This document shows positions 13,448-15,884 of a DNA stretch of 15,884 nucleotides, in pieces. The DNA comes from Subdoligranulum sp. (GTDB taxonomy: Bacteria; Bacillota; Clostridia; Oscillospirales; Ruminococcaceae): the NCBI GenBank assembly GCA_004555405.1, contig SFIE01000042.1, forward strand, positions 1 through 15,884, given 5' to 3'. A model generated the notes under the pieces. That model was given only the letters and a program-made list of their open reading frames with translations. It was not told the DNA's origin and did no database searches. Each line of letters begins with the position of its first letter. Within the stretch, counting starts at the first letter, position 1. The position numbers were made by a program, and so were the translations under genes.

Positions 13448-14446
13448 TTACAGCTTTGCAATAATGGCATCCACATATTCTTCGGTGGGCGCACTGCCAT
13501 GCAGATCTTTGGTAAGGTGCTTGCCCTCCTCCAAAACCTCATCCACGGCTCTGCGAATGCGGGCAGCCGTTTCGTTTTCGCCAAGATATTCCAGCATCAT
13601 GCAGGCCGACCACAAAAATGCCGTGGGGTTTGCCAAATGCTTTCCGGCAATATCAGGCGCACTGCCGTGCACAGCCTCGAACATGGCATAATCCTCGCCA
13701 ATGTTGCTGGAGGGCACAAGTCCCAAACCGCCGATCAGACCGCTGCACAGATCCGAAATCAGATCACCATACAGATTCTGCATCACCATAACATCGAATT
13801 GGTTCGGGTTCATCACCAGCTGCATACAGGTGTTGTCGATGATTTTATCATCCGCTTCGATCTCCGGATATTCTTTGGCCACCTCGCGGAAGATGGACAG
13901 GAACATACCATCCGACATTTTGAGAATGTTTGCCTTGTGCACACAGGTCACCTTTCGGCGGCCATTCTTGCGTGCGTATTCAAACGCCGCACGGGAAATT
14001 CGCTCGCTTGCCTTGCGGGTAACGATTTTGATTGCGTGCACTGTGTTTTCATTGATTTGCTCTTCCTTGCCCACATACAGTCCCTCTGTATTTTCGCGGA
14101 AGATCACAATGTCCACATCTTTAAACGGGGTTTTCACTGCATCGTTCGACTGAACCGGACGAATGTTGGCATACAGATCGTACTTGTTGCGCAGGGTCAC
14201 ATTCAGCGAACGAAAGCCTTTGCCCACCGGGGTGGTGATGGGGGATTTCAGCAGCACCTTGGTGCGCTCAAACGAAGCGTACGCCTCGTCCGGGATCAAG
14301 GCTCCGTTCTTCTTCCATTCGTCTTCTCCCACATTGTATACTTCGTATTCCAAAGGCGCTTTGGCTGCCTGCAGAATTTTCAAAACATTATCCACCAGTT
14401 CCGGGCCGATGCCGTCGCCGCGAAACACCGTTACTTTATGGCTCAT
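13448..14446 (-). CDS. Isocitrate dehydrogenase, predicted NAD+-dependent (beta-decarboxylating dehydrogenase family)
   Basis: This 332-aa cytosolic enzyme is of the IDH3/short IDH type that oxidatively decarboxylates isocitrate to 2-oxoglutarate. FRGDGIGPE (8-16) is the family start. RSLNVTLRN (79-87) carries the Ser80, Asn82 and Arg86 expected to bind isocitrate, with Arg96 (IRP) and Arg117. Tyr124 (RENTEGLY), Lys171 (HKANILKMSDG) and Asp204, Asp228, Asp232 complete the catalytic and Mg2+ site. HGSAPDIAG (260-268) has Asp265-Ile266 where NADP enzymes have Lys-Tyr, which predicts NAD+. RSLN argues against isopropylmalate, tartrate or D-malate dehydrogenase; homoisocitrate dehydrogenase remains possible. 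AAGGAG lies 8 bases before the ATG. It follows the carrier gene by 19 bases and ends at the terminator 13330-13379. Confidence 0.85.
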   Translation of the reverse strand: MSHKVTVFRGDGIGPELVDNVLKILQAAKAPLEYEVYNVGEDEWKKNGALIPDEAYASFERTKVLLKSPITTPVGKGFRSLNVTLRNKYDLYANIRPVQSNDAVKTPFKDVDIVIFRENTEGLYVGKEEQINENTVHAIKIVTRKASERISRAAFEYARKNGRRKVTCVHKANILKMSDGMFLSIFREVAKEYPEIEADDKIIDNTCMQLVMNPNQFDVMVMQNLYGDLISDLCSGLIGGLGLVPSSNIGEDYAMFEAVHGSAPDIAGKHLANPTAFLWSACMMLEYLGENETAARIRRAVDEVLEEGKHLTKDLHGSAPTEEYVDAIIAKL

Positions 14447-14465
14447 AATACTTCTCCTTTTTCAC

Positions 14466-15779
14466 TTACAGAACGATTGCTACGATCAAGTTATACACCG
14501 CACAGCAAACCACGCTGACCGGGCAGGCCACAAACAGAAGGCGGTTGAACAGCTGGTTTCGCTCTTCCTCTTTTCCGCACGAGCCCAAAATCAGGCTGCC
14601 GCCCGAAGAGAAGGGGCTGATGGCGCTGCTTTGTGCGCCCAGGATCGTGCAGGCAAACAGCGCTGCCGGGTTCAGCCCGGTAGCCGCCGCCAAGCCAGGA
14701 ATCAGCGGGAAAAGCGCCGGGGCCACCACGCCGGTCGTAGAGCTGAAGAAGCTCATAAATGCTCCCACAAAGCTGAATGCCAGCGGAATAAGCGGTGTGG
14801 GCACATTGGAACCGATCCAGGAGGAGAGCGCATCGATGGTACCCGCCTTAACAGCCACCGCGATCAGCATACCTGCACCAGCGATCATTAAAATCGTATT
14901 CCATGGCACACGGGCGATCACTTCTTTTTGAGGCGCCAAATCAAACAGCAGTGCCACAATGGTAAAGCAGAATGCCACCAATCCAACATCGATTTTTGCT
15001 GCGATGCTGCCGATCAGCACATTGCCGGGCATTGCTATTTTCAGCAAGGGGAACACCAGCACGACCAGCATCATAATAAGCATCAGAGTAAGGGTAGTTT
15101 TTTGCTTGCCGTCAAATGCTTCCGGTTTTTTAAAGGTAACACCTTTACCAATGTTGCGATTGCTTTTAAATCCAAATCGCAGAATGGCGATCAGAATCAG
15201 AGAAAAAACCACAGAAAGTGCAAATACCACGATCTCTTCGCTGAAAGAATTGGGAACCGACATCGTAGGCTCGGCCTCGTAAGCGGTTTCCATCAATCCG
15301 CGGAACACAACGCCCAGCGATGCTGTGGGAAAATTGCCGCCCGCCAAAGCACCGCAGTTGATAGCCGCCGCACCCGTAAGCTTATCCATGTTGGATTCCT
15401 CACAGATCATCAGCGTGATCGGTGCCAAAAATGCCAGCACCGTAAAATAGGCTGCCCCCATCACAGACAGGATCAGCGCCACAAAGAACAATGCAAACGG
15501 CAGCATTCCGGGAAAGCGGCGGCACATATACAAAAGGCTGCCCGACATTTTTTCCAGTGTTCCGTTGGCTGCTGCAAAATTATAAAACAGCGAAACCGAC
15601 AAAATCACGAACATAGTGCTTACAGGCCAGCACGCAATCAGTTCCTTAGGCTTTAAGCCCATGCCGAAACAGCCGATAAAATAGGCAAATGCAATGCAGA
15701 AAAAGCCCGTGTTGATCTTGGTTTTGTATCCCAATACCACAGCTACCGCAATGGAGGCAACCAAAATAATACTCAGCAT
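14466..15779 (-). CDS. MatC-type / IT-superfamily dicarboxylate carrier
   Basis: This 437-aa polytopic membrane protein has about 11-12 hydrophobic segments. The N-terminus GYKTKINTGFFCIAFAYFIG (17-36), WPVSTMFVILSVSLF (51-65) and AAANGTLEKM (69-78) resemble the MatC N-terminal domain, named from a rhizobial malonate/dicarboxylate carrier. Two matching substrate-loop regions, GALAGGNFPTASLG (about 147-160) and SAISPFSSGGSLILGSC in the second half, fit the inverted-repeat design of the ion-transporter superfamily. The substrate is probably a di- or tricarboxylate; the neighbouring isocitrate dehydrogenase makes citrate-like acids plausible, but this is inference. The start has AGGAGG 8 bases upstream and overlaps the upstream gene's 3' end by 7 bases. 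Confidence 0.82.
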   Translation of the reverse strand: MLSIILVASIAVAVVLGYKTKINTGFFCIAFAYFIGCFGMGLKPKELIACWPVSTMFVILSVSLFYNFAAANGTLEKMSGSLLYMCRRFPGMLPFALFFVALILSVMGAAYFTVLAFLAPITLMICEESNMDKLTGAAAINCGALAGGNFPTASLGVVFRGLMETAYEAEPTMSVPNSFSEEIVVFALSVVFSLILIAILRFGFKSNRNIGKGVTFKKPEAFDGKQKTTLTLMLIMMLVVLVFPLLKIAMPGNVLIGSIAAKIDVGLVAFCFTIVALLFDLAPQKEVIARVPWNTILMIAGAGMLIAVAVKAGTIDALSSWIGSNVPTPLIPLAFSFVGAFMSFFSSTTGVVAPALFPLIPGLAAATGLNPAALFACTILGAQSSAISPFSSGGSLILGSCGKEEERNQLFNRLLFVACPVSVVCCAVYNLIVAIVL

Positions 15780-15884
15780 GATGCAGCCTCCTGTTCAATG
15801 CCCAGCAGCTGTGCCGGAATGGTGTGTGTCATATGGAATACCTGTTCTTCGGGGATGCCGTGATCCAGCAAATATTGCATATAC
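15773..15884 (-). CDS. 3' end of a gene, probably an amidohydrolase-type protein (partial)
   Basis: The last 36 codons of an open frame enter from the right edge on the minus strand, beginning with TAT at 15883 and ending with TGA at 15775-15773. The tail reads LLDHGIPEEQVFHM followed by THTIPAQLLGIEQ. The form 'GIPEEQV...PAQLLGI' resembles the C-termini of amidohydrolases (phosphotriesterase/dihydroorotase type), where NPAxLLG is usual. The stop overlaps the carrier's start by 7 bases, so it heads the same operon. Too little is present to name it; coding status is supported by the translational overlap and by the carrier's AGGAGG falling inside it. Confidence 0.55.
   Translation of the reverse strand, partial: YMQYLLDHGIPEEQVFHMTHTIPAQLLGIEQEAASC

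Noticed and set aside
1..15884. CRISPR arrays, insertion sequences, transposases, phage or toxin-antitoxin genes
   Set aside because: No regularly spaced repeats and no coding sequence resembling these families was seen on either strand.

Overview
The window reads as a chromosomal stretch of an anaerobic, fairly G+C-rich low-G+C-lineage Gram-positive (Clostridia; an Oscillospiraceae/Ruminococcaceae-type gut bacterium is my best guess). Grounds for this: the anaerobic ribonucleotide reductase activase NrdG, AGGAGG-type ribosome binding sites, sigma-A promoters, Firmicutes-type lipoproteins, and protein families common in that group (DUF1294, AEC, NSS, MatC-type carriers). The placement is inference from gene content, not from a marker gene.

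Layout, plus strand (1-6743): a tRNA-Leu(CAG) with its own terminator; a consensus promoter and roughly 125-nt leader driving a sodium:neurotransmitter-symporter-family transporter; then nrdG-dut, a two-gene deoxynucleotide module. Directly after the dut stop codon lies a 172-bp imperfect palindrome with 12-bp terminal inverted repeats and TTAA on both sides. A strong hairpin whose loop holds the -35 element of the next promoter leads into a four-gene operon: a membrane-anchored class-A beta-lactamase-fold serine hydrolase, gpsA (phospholipid precursor synthesis), a DUF1294 small membrane protein and an AEC-type permease. It ends in a 15-bp hairpin.

Layout, minus strand (6798-15884, transcribed right to left): the far right is an operon with the 3' end of a probable amidohydrolase, a MatC/IT-superfamily carboxylate carrier and an NAD-type isocitrate dehydrogenase, closed by a strong terminator at 13330-13379. 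Downstream, a sigma-A promoter (13287-13315) starts a five-gene operon: OmpR-type response regulator, HAMP sensor kinase, and three unrecognised cell-envelope proteins.

The most interesting part is those three envelope proteins. The 698-aa protein is a fusion of two modules. The next two genes encode the same two modules separately, as a 274-aa membrane-anchored protein and a 447-aa lipoprotein joined by an ATGA overlap. The operon therefore carries a fused and a split version of the same system side by side. Both versions of the second module keep a C-x4-C-x-H-x4-C motif outside the membrane. With the adjacent two-component system, this looks like an uncharacterised envelope-sensing or envelope-maintenance module.
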